A DNA stretch of 64,000 bases from Chitinophagaceae bacterium UBA1931 (GCA_002337125.1 DDFJ01000004.1:2283889-2347888); one strand, 5' to 3'; positions 1-9,419 are shown, counted from the stretch's first letter. Numbers and translations are program-made. The notes: a model not told the origin generated them from the sequence alone.

Positions 1-684
1 TTCATCCAGTACAGGAATAAACACGGTTTTATTGGTTTGCAGCAGCTGCTGTATTTCGGCCTGCACATCATTAAACTGGTTCATCAACATCGTTTGCTCA
101 CTGGTTAAACTGTACAGCAATGATTTAATGCGTACCGCATCTTTTAAGGTAACCGTTCCTTTTTGCAGTAACAGCTCAAAACTTTTACTGAGGCTGGAAA
201 CCGATTCAATCTGCAAACGGTAGGCTTCAATGGAATTGTATAAATAATAAGCATTGTAAAAATCACTGCGCAACGTGTATTGCAATGTGCGCAGCAGATC
301 ATAAAAACTGTTTTCAGCAAGTACAGTATTTGTTTGTGCAAGCTTTACCTGCTTGTTGCGTTTGCCTGCCAGCAAAATCATCTGCTGTACCGAATAAATA
401 TATTCACCCGTACCATTGCTTACATCAAATGCCTTTTTTTGTTCGGGATTGTAAATGGCACCGGTAAACGAAAAATTAGGATTGGGATATAGCTTTGCCT
501 GTATCACCTGTGCTTCTGCCATACTGATCGAATACTTTGATGCAAGCAGGGTAAGGTTATTTTTAAAAAAAAGGGATTCCGCACCGGGTAAAGTTATATG
601 TACAGTATCCTGTGCAGCAACACGCACAGTTGTACACAACAACATTACACACAGGCATACAAACCCGTTGTATAAACGTTTCAT
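1..684 (-). CDS. TolC-family outer membrane efflux protein (3' end outside window)
   Basis: The minus frame is open from an ATG at 684 to the window edge (228 codons). It starts with a signal peptide (hydrophobic stretch, then VAAQ). What follows is typical of outer membrane efflux proteins of the CzcC/TolC kind: an amphipathic helical region with SLFFKNNLTLLASKY, then AEAQVIQAKLYPNPNFSF, then long helices with AGKRNKQVKLAQ. Family knowledge makes it the outer-membrane channel of a tripartite RND or ABC exporter, often for metal ions. The inner-membrane partners would lie beyond the left edge, so the substrate cannot be told. The small secreted protein upstream is probably co-transcribed. Confidence 0.85.
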   Translation of the reverse strand, partial: MKRLYNGFVCLCVMLLCTTVRVAAQDTVHITLPGAESLFFKNNLTLLASKYSISMAEAQVIQAKLYPNPNFSFTGAIYNPEQKKAFDVSNGTGEYIYSVQQMILLAGKRNKQVKLAQTNTVLAENSFYDLLRTLQYTLRSDFYNAYYLYNSIEAYRLQIESVSSLSKSFELLLQKGTVTLKDAVRIKSLLYSLTSEQTMLMNQFNDVQAEIQQLLQTNKTVFIPVLDE

Positions 685-766
685 TTGTTATGAATTGACC
701 ATGATAAAAAACGAAATCACCAATGCAGGAACTGCACCGGTTATCCGGGAAAAAAAGAAAAGGAGA

Positions 767-1141
767 TTAAGCTGTATGGTCGGGTGGAGGAGTGGCTACT
801 TCAATATACGCATCGTGTAAAAAGGATTCTTCCATGGAAGGATAAACTATTTCTGTTTCTGTTTGTGGAAGCTTGGCCATTTCTTCCAGCAACTGGAATG
901 GCTGGCGGCTGAAAATATAATCGCAGATTTTTACAAGTACTAGGTTGTTACCGTTATCATCATCTTCATCATCGGCTGTTTTATCATAGCCAAGCTTTAC
1001 CCTGATGTATTCTACCAAACTGTTGATATCATCTGTTTGCCGTCCCTTTGCATCATACGTATCCTTTTCAGGCCCCTGTGGCAGGAACATGAAAAAGTTT
1101 ACATGCAGTAACAGTAAAAAGAAAACCGGCAGTTTTTTCAT
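767..1141 (-). CDS. Small secreted protein of unknown function
   Basis: This 124-residue protein begins with a clear signal peptide (MKKLPVFFLLLLHVNFFMF). It then has an acidic stretch (DDEDDDNGNN, about residues 58-67) and a C-terminal tail with PPPDHTA. I do not recognise a domain. It lies 82 bp upstream of the TolC-family gene in the same direction, a position often held by small periplasmic accessory proteins of efflux operons in Bacteroidota; a link to the exporter is inferred from position only. The ATG chosen is the first one, directly before the signal peptide. Confidence 0.65.
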   Translation of the reverse strand: MKKLPVFFLLLLHVNFFMFLPQGPEKDTYDAKGRQTDDINSLVEYIRVKLGYDKTADDEDDDNGNNLVLVKICDYIFSRQPFQLLEEMAKLPQTETEIVYPSMEESFLHDAYIEVATPPPDHTA

Positions 1142-1254
1142 GAACGTTGATCAATTGTTTCGGCAGTAACACTGCTTGCCGGGAATAAAACTATTATACT
1201 TTGCTGTTTGGCAACAGAAATGAACCGAATAGTTTTGTTAAATTCTCTTGCAGC

Positions 1255-1458
1255 TTAGTCTTCTTCATTCAGTATCTCCTGCACACGCCCGATCTGCCCG
1301 TCCTGCAGGCGTACTTTAATTCCACGGTGATGTTTGGGTGCACTGGTGAGTAAATCTTTTACAATGCCTTCGGTAAGTGTACCGCTGCGCTGATCTTTTT
1401 TTAATACGATCAGCACCAGCATACCCGGTTTTATATTTGCCCTGATGGTTCCGTCCAT
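1255..1458 (-). CDS. ywbE: YwbE family protein (DUF2196)
   Basis: The 67-residue product matches the YwbE family from end to end: the order IKPG, VLIVLKKDQRSGTLTEGIVKDLLT, HHRGIKVRL, DGQIGRVQEI is the family signature, and the length is normal (60-70 residues). The protein is small, basic and cytoplasmic. Its biochemical role is not established, so no function is assigned beyond family membership. It stands alone between the efflux genes and an interspersed repeat. Confidence 0.9.
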   Translation of the reverse strand: MDGTIRANIKPGMLVLIVLKKDQRSGTLTEGIVKDLLTSAPKHHRGIKVRLQDGQIGRVQEILNEED

Positions 1459-1514
1459 ATGTATCAGTTAAAATGAATGCGCAAAAGTAAGTGACTGTTG
1501 CTGCTTGAAAAACA

Positions 1515-1740
1515 GCCGGTAAGAAGTTAAGGCGGGAAGAAGTCCACCACGAAGCGTCATTGCGAGGGTAAGCGGGCTTGTGCGTGTGTATGTGCCGAAG
1601 CAATCTTTTATTCTTCGTATATCTCCGTGTCCTTCGTGCCTCTGTGGCAAACTTCTTCCCGTCTTCCCGGCAAAAACTATTTGTGTCCTTTGTGCTTCCA
1701 ACTCTTGCCTTCCTGCCTCTTTGCCTCTGCTTATCATCGC
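1515..1740. repeat. Interspersed palindromic repeat, copy 1
   Basis: First of six copies in the window. The left part carries GCCGGTAAGAAG, then GGCGGGAAGA, then CGTCATTGCGAGGG, then GCCGAAGCAATCT. The right part has the inverted outer arm TCTTCCCGTCTTCCCGGC and a tail rich in TGCCTCTTTGCCTCTG. It is non-coding and lies just past the 3' end of the M28 peptidase gene. Other copies start near 2923, 6807, 32697, 36989 and 54457. Confidence 0.75.
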
Positions 1741-1759
1741 ACGCCAACCATAAACTTTA

Positions 1760-2728
1760 TTAATCCTGCTTAATAAAATAAAGCCGCTCATCGTAATTGG
1801 CAATCTGCAGCAACGCCGTACAGATGTATTTGCACACCAGTTCAGCACCTTCTTTATTAATGAGGTTGATATCATCTTCCGGTGTATGGTACTGCGGGTG
1901 TCCACCTGTATGCAGACCAATCACTGAAATATTCTTTTTATAAAACGATACATGATCCGATCCGCCAACACTGCCTGCATGCACAATGGGATTTAAACCA
2001 CTTCCTTCACCCAGCTTCTTCATCAGTTCAACACCACCGGGAAAAGTACCTGCACCACCCATGTACAATTGTTTTTCACTGTTAAGCCTGCCTACCATAT
2101 CCATATTGATCATGACTTTAACAGCCGTATCAGCTACCGGCAAATGCGATACAAAATATTTTGATCCCAGCAATCCTTCTTCCTCACCACTGAACGCAAT
2201 GAAAATAATGCTGCGTTTAAAACCATGTTTCTGCCGTGCAATTTCTTTTGCAATGGTGAGTAAAGCCGATACACCCGATGCATTATCATCAGCACCGTTA
2301 TGAATGGCAACCGTATCAGGTTTCTTTGATCCGGTTCCCTTGCCACCCCAGCCCAGATGATCGTAATGCGCACCAATAATGATGTATTCATTTTTTAATA
2401 CAGGATCACTTCCTTCAAAATAGCCAACGATATTATTTGTTTCAACACTGTCGGGAGGAGCAGAGTTTACACTTGGTTTCACTAAAAACTTAAACGGCTG
2501 GTAATACGTGCCCTTCCATTTTTTTAAATGCAGATGTTTAAACTGTTTGCTGATATAGGCAGCAGCTTCTTTATTACCTGCAGTGCCGGGAAAACGGCCT
2601 TCCAGGCCGTCGGCAGCAAGAAAGGTTTCGTGTTTAAAAAATTCTTTTGAAGTAATACCCTGTTGTGCTGAAGCAGCAAAAGCAAACAGCAATACAATAA
2701 CAAAGAGTACAGGTTGTTGAATACGCAT
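1760..2728 (-). CDS. M28 family metallopeptidase (secreted aminopeptidase)
   Basis: This 322-residue protein has a signal peptide ending near AASAQ (residue 22) and one M28 catalytic domain. The di-zinc site is complete: GAHYDH (His121, Asp123), GADDNASG (Asp147 bridging), FSGEEEGLLGS (catalytic and metal Glu at 182-183), NMDMVGR (Asp210) and YHTPEDD (His281). By family it removes N-terminal residues from peptides in the periplasm or outside the cell. No PA domain is inserted, so it is of the short type. It stands as a single gene between two interspersed repeats. Function is certain at family level; substrate is unknown. Confidence 0.92.
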   Translation of the reverse strand: MRIQQPVLFVIVLLFAFAASAQQGITSKEFFKHETFLAADGLEGRFPGTAGNKEAAAYISKQFKHLHLKKWKGTYYQPFKFLVKPSVNSAPPDSVETNNIVGYFEGSDPVLKNEYIIIGAHYDHLGWGGKGTGSKKPDTVAIHNGADDNASGVSALLTIAKEIARQKHGFKRSIIFIAFSGEEEGLLGSKYFVSHLPVADTAVKVMINMDMVGRLNSEKQLYMGGAGTFPGGVELMKKLGEGSGLNPIVHAGSVGGSDHVSFYKKNISVIGLHTGGHPQYHTPEDDINLINKEGAELVCKYICTALLQIANYDERLYFIKQD

Positions 2729-2922
2729 AGCGTGGCTTTTGGCGAAGGTATTTATTTTGATACTTGCTGCCGCAGCTGTTCTGCAACATCATTTGCTGCC
2801 TGTAAGAAGGTGAGACGGAAAGAAATAAGTCAACCTTTTTTTCTCCCCGTCTTCCCGGCAATAAATCATTGTGTTCTTCGTGACAAATTATTCATGCAGA
2901 ACTGCGGAGAAGCAGAGATGTC

Positions 2923-3016
2923 AGCCGGTAAGAAGGTAGGGCGGGACGATGTCTCCTACGAAGCGTCATTGCGAGGGTAAGCGGGTATTGTGCGTGGGTA
3001 TGTGCCGAAGCAATCT
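2923..3016. repeat. Interspersed palindromic repeat, copy 2
   Basis: The core runs from GCCGGTAAGAAGG through GCGTCATTGCGAGGG to GCCGAAGCAATCT. It fills much of the 415-bp gene-free gap between the M28 gene and the next minus-strand gene. A diverged outer arm (CCCCGTCTTCCCGGC) lies to its left near 2842, in the orientation of the other copies' right arm, so this locus may hold two partial elements. Nothing else was seen in the gap. Confidence 0.7.
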
Positions 3017-3143
3017 GTAAAAAACTTGCCGGAAACTTGCAGGCTCATCTGTTCTGCAAGAACACCTCTTGCAATCGGAACTGCACAGAATAGCAACAAA
3101 TGCTGCACTGCAGCCAAACTTCTGCTTGCAGGAGTTCACGCTC

Positions 3144-3854
3144 TTAATCGGGGTTAAACCCGTTTCTTGCAGCAAGCCTGTCTCTGTCGTAACCTTCAAT
3201 TGTTTTATCAGCAGAAGGATTTTTTGCACTCAGGGCCAAATTGAGTTGCTGTTTAAAAAACAGGTTTCTGGCCACCTCATCCTGATCCGGCCGCATCATA
3301 TCATTGCTCACAAAAGTTTTATTAACCAGCCATGCTCCATCATGCTGAAACTCGCCCAATTCAAAACCATCCCGGCAAAAGCCTATCACAAAATCTCCTC
3401 CTTCCTGGTTTGTCAGTGTATACGTAACATCTGCATTGTGTTTAAAATAATGTTTTACCACATCTATACTATCCTTCAGGTTCAGCTTCAGCCGTTCATT
3501 ATAGCGGTTAAAGAAATGACCGTTGTATACAAGCAAGGTTTTCTCATGGGAAGGATTGAATACCCTTAAACCCAAAGTATTCCGGTAATAAACAACAGCA
3601 GCACCTGAAATAGACGTAAAACCATTGTACTTCTTCTCGGAAGGTTTTTTCCGCAAAAAAATAAACCAGTTGTTTTTGCTGGCTGTCTTAATACTGTATT
3701 CTTTGGTGAACACCCGGGTTTTATCAATTTTTAATTTCTTTCTTTCACGGTCATATTCTCTGAACAATCGGACAATACAACTGTCTAGGAGTTTGTTATA
3801 ATCAGTTCTTACTTCAAGTGTAAGTTCTGCAACATTCATAGATTGTACCAGCAT
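3144..3854 (-). CDS. Conserved-looking hypothetical protein
   Basis: The 236-residue product is soluble, basic and without signal peptide or membrane segment. Segments that look conserved are HFFNRYNERL (about residues 113-122), GGDFVIGFCRDGFELGEF, and ALVNKTF-like AWLVNKTFVSNDMMRPDQ near the C-terminus. I do not recognise the family. The start may be the second Met (3839), which precedes NVAELTLEV. It has no operon partner: repeat copy 2 lies downstream and a gene-free gap upstream. Confidence 0.6.
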   Translation of the reverse strand: MLVQSMNVAELTLEVRTDYNKLLDSCIVRLFREYDRERKKLKIDKTRVFTKEYSIKTASKNNWFIFLRKKPSEKKYNGFTSISGAAVVYYRNTLGLRVFNPSHEKTLLVYNGHFFNRYNERLKLNLKDSIDVVKHYFKHNADVTYTLTNQEGGDFVIGFCRDGFELGEFQHDGAWLVNKTFVSNDMMRPDQDEVARNLFFKQQLNLALSAKNPSADKTIEGYDRDRLAARNGFNPD

Positions 3855-4158
3855 GTTCCAAAATACAAACCAATAGATACAAAAGCAAGAGACCAGGTGC
3901 TTTAAAAAACACTTGAATTCACCAAAACTTTCCGGAAGATTGAAAATTAAACAACGATTCTTAACATAAGCCTGAAAGGCTGCTATGATTATAGAAAACC
4001 TTATTAATTACGGTATGAAAATCCCGAAGGGATGACAGAACCGTCAATTCAGGTAATTAAGAAAATTAATACGGTAAATGATTGCTTATGTCAATGCAGT
4101 TAATTTTTTATCAACCTTGTTGAACACAATAATTCTGTCTGCCATTTTCTTTTTCTGT
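3855..4158. other. Gene-free gap with short dispersed motif
   Basis: This 304-bp AT-rich stretch has no plausible ORF. It contains AGCCTGAAAGGCT, a short palindrome at about 3967-3979, and CCCGAAGGGATGA at about 4023-4035. Both look like remnants of dispersed intergenic repeats. No promoter was identified with confidence. Confidence 0.4.
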
Positions 4159-5346
4159 TTACAAATAACTCAGCCACCATTTTTCTTTATGGCTGGTTTT
4201 ATAGCTGTCGTATGCTTTGCATAAAGGGTATAAAGCCAGTACCAAACCGGCCCATATCATATACACTCCCGCCAATCCAAATCCTTCACCGGTTAATACA
4301 AATAAAAAAGGAAGTTTTTCAACAGAAGCAATAGCTTCCTGCATCGTATGTCCCTTTATAAAAAACAGAAGTGTTGCGAAAAGATGAATGAAGTAAAGAT
4401 GAAGTATGTAATAAAACAATGCCGTGCGACCAAACACCGTCATAATGTTGGTAAACCTGTTGTTCATTTTCTCAACAAATGATAATAACAGCAGCGCAGG
4501 CCCGATGGTGATGCACAGGTATAAAAGCGATGGAGGATATTTCCACACGTTTATAAAGGAAAAGAAACTCAGCAAGCCTGTTTGTTGTGGTTGCCATGGA
4601 TGCGGATCGCCATAGATATTAATAAAACGGAGAAGAGCAAACAACCCGATAAGTACTAAGCCTGTACGGAAAAGAATTTTTCTTCGCTGCTCCTGTGTGT
4701 AAGCGGTTGTAAAAAACACACCGGCACAATAACCCAGCAGCATCACACCTGTCCATGCAACAAACGGATAAATCATTAACAGGATATGTTTATCGGCATA
4801 TTGATAAGGAGCAAAATAACCATGATGTAACAGATCCCACCAGAAGCCTGCTTTAAAACCGGGAGCAGATTCGGGAATATCCAGCAGGTTATGACCAAAC
4901 ACAATAACAAACCCCAGCAGCAGAATAGATTTATAGGGTAAATGAATCAGCAACCCCAGCAATACCATACTGATACCGATTGACCAGATAACACCCAATG
5001 GAATAATATTAAGAGCTGGCAAAAACGTCCACGCAAAAGCCACGATAACCACTTCCACAAAAATGAGCCAGAAGCCACGCTTGATTAAAAAAACACTCAG
5101 CTCTTTTTTTGTTTTACGTAAACTCTGCAGGTAAATAGAAGTGCCCGACAGGAAAACAAAAATGGGCGCACAAAAATGCGTGATCCATCTTGTGAAAAAT
5201 AATAATGGTGTTGTTGTGGCAAGGTTTAACGGATCATCAGTGTTGGCATAAACATGAAAATAGTCACGCACATGATCAAGTGCCATAATAACCATGGCAA
5301 TGCCACGGACAATATCAATCGATTGTATTCTTGATTTTGTTGTCAT
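4159..5346 (-). CDS. DUF1624 / heparan-alpha-glucosaminide acetyltransferase-like membrane protein
   Basis: The 395-residue protein has about ten hydrophobic segments and starts with the signature SIDIVRGIAMVIMALDHVRDYFH (split here: SIDIVRG, then MALDHVRD), typical of DUF1624 acyltransferase-like proteins (COG3503). The conserved acidic/His start (D-x-x-RG ... LDH) lies at residues 10-25. By family it may transfer acyl groups across the cytoplasmic membrane to a sugar or glycolipid, but no member of this bacterial branch is well characterised. It is followed downstream by an unrelated gene with its own spacer, and upstream by a secreted DUF3500 protein in the same direction. Confidence 0.8.
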   Translation of the reverse strand: MTTKSRIQSIDIVRGIAMVIMALDHVRDYFHVYANTDDPLNLATTTPLLFFTRWITHFCAPIFVFLSGTSIYLQSLRKTKKELSVFLIKRGFWLIFVEVVIVAFAWTFLPALNIIPLGVIWSIGISMVLLGLLIHLPYKSILLLGFVIVFGHNLLDIPESAPGFKAGFWWDLLHHGYFAPYQYADKHILLMIYPFVAWTGVMLLGYCAGVFFTTAYTQEQRRKILFRTGLVLIGLFALLRFINIYGDPHPWQPQQTGLLSFFSFINVWKYPPSLLYLCITIGPALLLLSFVEKMNNRFTNIMTVFGRTALFYYILHLYFIHLFATLLFFIKGHTMQEAIASVEKLPFLFVLTGEGFGLAGVYMIWAGLVLALYPLCKAYDSYKTSHKEKWWLSYL

Positions 5347-5465
5347 GAGAAGGTTTATTACAAGTTGGTTATTGTTGTTCCGTTACTGCAGCAGCTGTTG
5401 TTTTTGAAAATGTGCTGCGTTATCAAATGATGGGTTGGTTGTGATTCATAAACAGGAAAAAGTTT

Positions 5466-6539
5466 CTAATGCTTCTCTGCCTGGTAATGTTTCTTCAAAA
5501 CATCTTCGCCATATTCATTTCCTTTTTCCCTCCATATGGCATGAATATGATTGGCGCCGTTTCTTGGTCCGCCATTATTATCAAACTCAATTAGGAATGT
5601 GGGACCATTCAATACATAATAGTGCGGCTTCTCTTCATCATAAGCGCCGATCCATCCAAAATAGATCTTGTCGATACCGGCTTTTAAAATTTTATCGTAT
5701 TCAATCACTGCCTTATCGTATTCCAAGTTAAATACAAACTCACGGATGATGTATTGCAATACGGCTTTCTGTTCTGCATTCATCTCTGCCCCGGTTATTC
5801 CCCAGTTATCAACCAGCCGTTTACCACTTTCAGCAGCTGTAATAATATCTTTCGGCACTGCTGTACTCATGGTGGCTTTCTTTTGCTGGGCACTGTTTAA
5901 AAGGTGGATGAGTTTAATACCCAGGTCTTCTTCCTGTCCAAGCACACGCCAGCCTGCATATTCAGAGCTTTGGTATTCGGCCGGGTCGGTACCAACAAAA
6001 AAGGGTGTTACGCTGAGTTGATTATGTACAAAAGTGAAATTGATGGATAAATGATGTCCTTCTAATTTATAACCCCACACATCATCAGCAGGCTTTCCAA
6101 AAAAAGCGAAGTAGTAATTTCTATGCGACCACAGCAACGACATTACAAAAGCATGTGTTGTATCGTTGATTTCTTTTTTGTAAAACAGGCTGTCGTAATA
6201 GCTGTTAAGCAAATTGTCCAGGTGCATAATACCGGTGGCCTTTAGATAGCCTTGTGAGCTTAACGAAACAGAAAGAATGCGGTGTACTAATTTGCGTTGC
6301 TCATCACTCATATTGCCAATACTTACACCCACTCTTGACCGTAGCCCTACCGGCAGGTTATTCCATTTAAGTCTTGCTGTATCATTAAAACTCAGCACAC
6401 CCGCAATTTGCTGCATCTGATTAAAGGAGTTGTAAAGTGATACAGCTGCCTGTTTTATTTCCTTGTTATAAGCCGGCTGGGCGTTTACAACAAAAACTGC
6501 AGATAGAAAACAGGTAATGAAGAACATTAATTTTTTCAT
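5466..6539 (-). CDS. DUF3500 domain-containing secreted protein
   Basis: The 357-residue protein starts with a signal peptide (to about VNAQ, residue 21). The rest matches DUF3500 proteins: SNMSDEQRK-like helix, then YYFAFFGKP, W-GYKLEGHHLSINFTFV, TPFFVGTDPAE, and near the C-terminus HYYVLNGPTFLIEFDN with a His/Asn-rich NHIHAIWRE. Conserved His pairs (GHHLS and HIHAIW) hint at a metal or redox site, but the family has no proven activity. It lies 119 bp upstream of the DUF1624 gene in the same direction; co-transcription is possible. Confidence 0.8.
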   Translation of the reverse strand: MKKLMFFITCFLSAVFVVNAQPAYNKEIKQAAVSLYNSFNQMQQIAGVLSFNDTARLKWNNLPVGLRSRVGVSIGNMSDEQRKLVHRILSVSLSSQGYLKATGIMHLDNLLNSYYDSLFYKKEINDTTHAFVMSLLWSHRNYYFAFFGKPADDVWGYKLEGHHLSINFTFVHNQLSVTPFFVGTDPAEYQSSEYAGWRVLGQEEDLGIKLIHLLNSAQQKKATMSTAVPKDIITAAESGKRLVDNWGITGAEMNAEQKAVLQYIIREFVFNLEYDKAVIEYDKILKAGIDKIYFGWIGAYDEEKPHYYVLNGPTFLIEFDNNGGPRNGANHIHAIWREKGNEYGEDVLKKHYQAEKH

Positions 6540-6806
6540 GTTGTTGATTTAATAATAACAATATGCATGCTTCATGCAGCACAGCAGTAAACCGTATAGG
6601 AATTAAAAGGAAAGCGTAAACACTTTTCTCAATGGGAGAGGATTTGGGCTTGGGGGGAAACGAATCCTTAAATCTAATTCTTAAAATGCACAGATCAAAG
6701 CGTGTTTATTCATTAAGAAAAATAATTTGTACTTCAGCAACTATTGTGCTGTTGGTTTATTTGTTTCAATAAATACTAATGCAGCTGTTATGCAAGATCG
6801 AATGTT

Positions 6807-6988
6807 GCCGGTAAGAAGGTAAGGCGGGAAGAATTCAACTACGAAGCGTCATTGCGAGGGCAACTGGCTTGTGCGTGGGTTCGTGCCGAAGCAATCTGCA
6901 ACCTGTATTAGCATTACGCATTATGCATTCAGCCTTATGCCTTCACTCTTCCCTTCCTGCCTCTTTGCCTTTGTGCCTCTGTGCCTTT
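6807..6988. repeat. Interspersed palindromic repeat, copy 3
   Basis: It begins GCCGGTAAGAAGGTAAGGCG, continues with GCGTCATTGCGAGGGC and GCCGAAGCAATCT, and ends with the shared tail CCTGCCTCTTTGCC and TGTGCCTCTGTGCC, running up to the stop codon of the helicase gene. The remaining part of this 449-bp gap (6540-6806) is AT-rich and shows nothing else. Confidence 0.75.
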
Positions 6989-8845
6989 CTACTTCATCTC
7001 AAACTCCCACACCGTTCTGTAATTCCCGAACTTTTCAATATACGTTAAGAAGGCATTGTAAAAAGGATCAGCACCAATCGTGGCACTGTCGCCAATAATA
7101 TATAGTTGTTCTTTGGCTCTTGTAATGGCCACATTCATCCGGCGGTAATCTTTTAAAAAACCAATCTCACCTTCATCATTACTCCGCACCAATGAAATAA
7201 TCACTGTTTCTTTTTCCTGTCCCTGGAAACTGTCGATGGTGCTGATGCGGATTGTTTTCGGCAGCAGTTCTTTTGCAGCAGCTACCTGTCCTGAATACGG
7301 CGATATAAATGCAGTATGTGTAAGAGGAAGATTTTCCTGTTCAATCAGTTGCTGTACAATCGATAACTCACCGCTGTTCTGCAAGCTGCTTCCATCAGCA
7401 CCATGCACTTCATTAAAACCTGAACCAGCTGTATCGATAAACGTAAGATGTGTACCCTTGTTTTGTAAATGCGCAGCACTCTGCAGTTGATTGTTGTAAA
7501 AATAATCACTGCTGAAACCGGCAATCACTTCCCGCATGCGGTATTGTGTGTTCAGCAATACAAGATTGTTGGTTGATTGAACAGCTGCTTCAAGAATGGA
7601 TTGATTTAATCCCAGTTGTGCAGCTTCATGACTTAATACAGTTGGCGGCAATTGCCAATGATCACCCGCCAGTACAATTTTATCAGCAAAGGGAAACACA
7701 CACCAGGCCAATGGTTCAATACACTGACCCGCTTCATCAAAGATGAGTGTTTGAAAATGCAGGTGATCAATCCCTGCATCATAAATGCCGATGGGTGTAC
7801 CCGCAATGACCTGTGCTTCTTCAAACAGTTTTTCTTCGTTGTAGTGTTGTATCTTTTTTATTTCGTTGCGGATGTTCTTCACTTCTTTGAACAACAGTTG
7901 CCGCTGTTCACGTTCTGCTTTACCAAAATGACGTTTATACTTCAGTGCCATGCGGCGGAATTCTTCTGCACGGATCTTTAATTGCTTGATCTCTTTTTGT
8001 TCTTTGCTGTTGGCAAGCCGCCCTTCAGGTGTGTGCGAATAAATAGCTTCATCTGCTTTGCTGGCATTGCCAACTCTTAATAAACGGATGCCCTGTTCAA
8101 TCAATCCCTTGGAAATATTATCAACCGCTGCATTGCTGGGTGCAGTCACCAATACTTTTTCGCCCTGCTGCACAAGCTGCAGTACTGCTTCAATGAGTGT
8201 GGTTGTTTTTCCCGTACCGGGCGGACCATGAACGATGCAGAGCTGTTCGTTTTGTAAAATGGTTTGCACGGCCTGTTGCTGGCTTTTGTTGAGGTTACGG
8301 TTGCGGAAAGGGATGGCCGATGTTTGCAGTGTTGCAGGAATAGTATCTGCTGTTGTTGCATCATGCAGCTGTTGAAATAAACTATACAGTGTTTTGTTCT
8401 GTTCCAGCTCTTTGATGGTTTTGGTCATGATTTCACTGGTCCTTGTATCGGGTGCCAGTTTGATGCCCACACCATCATCTTCTATCCAGTCGGGAAAATC
8501 AGGAGCAAACAAACGGAACTCACCATTCATTCCATCCAGGCTCATGAGCACACCCTTTACCGGTTCTTCACCGGTTATAAAACATTCAATGGCTGCACCA
8601 TCTTTAAACATACTTGCCTCCGGAGGAAAACGGAGTTTGAAATTGATTTCCGGGTAATCGGCATAGCCAAAACTTTTACGTGTAACAACAATGGGGTGTA
8701 AGGCAAGACCTTCAGCTTTTAATGCCTTTAAAGAATGTTGCTGGTCCAGCCGGTAGCGTTGGGCCTGTTCTTTTTCTTCGAGATCAATACAGCGGATCAG
8801 TTTTTGTAAATGCGGATGCATGCCGTGAAAATAAGCAGGATGCAA
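6989..8845 (-). CDS. DNA2/NAM7 (UPF1/IGHMBP2-like) superfamily 1 helicase
   Basis: The 618-residue protein has an N-terminal beta-rich domain (residues about 50-140) followed by a complete SF1B helicase core. Motif I is GPPGTGKT (207-214), motif Ia is VTAPSNAAVDNI, motif II is DEAGQ (370-374), motif III is LAGDHWQLPPT, motif IV follows LLNTQYRM, and motifs V and VI are STIDSFQGQEKE and NVAITRAKEQL. By family it is an ATP-driven 5'-3' RNA/DNA helicase. Length is normal for the bacterial IGHMBP2-like group. A second Met at residue 9 could be the start. It is a single gene bordered by repeats. Confidence 0.93.
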   Translation of the reverse strand: MHPAYFHGMHPHLQKLIRCIDLEEKEQAQRYRLDQQHSLKALKAEGLALHPIVVTRKSFGYADYPEINFKLRFPPEASMFKDGAAIECFITGEEPVKGVLMSLDGMNGEFRLFAPDFPDWIEDDGVGIKLAPDTRTSEIMTKTIKELEQNKTLYSLFQQLHDATTADTIPATLQTSAIPFRNRNLNKSQQQAVQTILQNEQLCIVHGPPGTGKTTTLIEAVLQLVQQGEKVLVTAPSNAAVDNISKGLIEQGIRLLRVGNASKADEAIYSHTPEGRLANSKEQKEIKQLKIRAEEFRRMALKYKRHFGKAEREQRQLLFKEVKNIRNEIKKIQHYNEEKLFEEAQVIAGTPIGIYDAGIDHLHFQTLIFDEAGQCIEPLAWCVFPFADKIVLAGDHWQLPPTVLSHEAAQLGLNQSILEAAVQSTNNLVLLNTQYRMREVIAGFSSDYFYNNQLQSAAHLQNKGTHLTFIDTAGSGFNEVHGADGSSLQNSGELSIVQQLIEQENLPLTHTAFISPYSGQVAAAKELLPKTIRISTIDSFQGQEKETVIISLVRSNDEGEIGFLKDYRRMNVAITRAKEQLYIIGDSATIGADPFYNAFLTYIEKFGNYRTVWEFEMK

Positions 8846-8910
8846 AGAATAAAAAATTCTGTTGTATCAAGTTTAGAGAAGCCGACAGTTTGTAATACAA
8901 AGGGTTTATT

Positions 8911-9419
8911 TGTCACTTTTTGTTTGCCTAAAAAGTAACCAAAAAGGTCCCCGAAAACCAATATCCAGCATGGTTTTTGGGATGGCGCCCTGATTTAGCA
9001 GGAGCAGTACTGTATGAAGGGCTTTAGAATTTCAATTGTACATCCTTTGTGCAGCAGGTAGTGCTTGGAATGCTGAATGCGTAATGTTTAATGCATGAAG
9101 AAGAACCGGGCCTGGCAGGTTAAATGGGGCGGATACCCTTTATGTACGCTTTAAGTACGCTTTATCCATGCTTTATCCATGCCTTTGAGTGGGCTTTGGG
9201 TGGGAGTAAGCTGCCTTTAGCATGAGGGATGAACAAAGGAATTTTGTTATGCCCCCAACAGGTTTCTTTGTTACTTTTTTGTGTGGCCAAAAAAGTAACC
9301 AAAAAAGGCCACCCGCAATCAATATCCAGCATGATTGCGGGGAAAACGCCCTGATTTAGCAGGTGTACTACTGTGGTGAAGAGCTGATGTAATTCTATTG
9401 GGGATCCTATGTGCAGCAG
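8911..9419. repeat. Two diverged direct copies of an intergenic element
   Basis: In this 635-bp gene-free gap, about 8911-9057 and 9263-9419 are imperfect direct repeats. Shared landmarks in order: AAAAGTAACCAAAAA, AATATCCAGCATG, CGCCCTGATTTAGCAGG, and TGTGCAGCAG. Each copy has an inner short inverted repeat formed by the base run before and after the CCAGCATG block (CCGAAAACCA / TGGTTTTTGG in copy 1; CCGCAATCA / TGATTGCGG in copy 2), so the hairpin arms changed together. An 11-bp tandem array lies between the copies. Confidence 0.65.
9138..9219. repeat. 11-bp tandem array, copy 1 (73-bp core identical to 36385-36457 inverted)
   Basis: Six exact-length 11-bp units run from 9138 to 9203: CTTTATGTACG, CTTTAAGTACG, CTTTATCCATG twice, CCTTTGAGTGG and GCTTTGGGTGG. 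Positions 9147-9219 are identical, base for base, to the reverse complement of 36385-36457. Weaker similarity continues upstream of the core (GCCTGGCAGGTTAA at about 9110-9123). Not a CRISPR: units are too short and there are no spacers. Confidence 0.75.
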
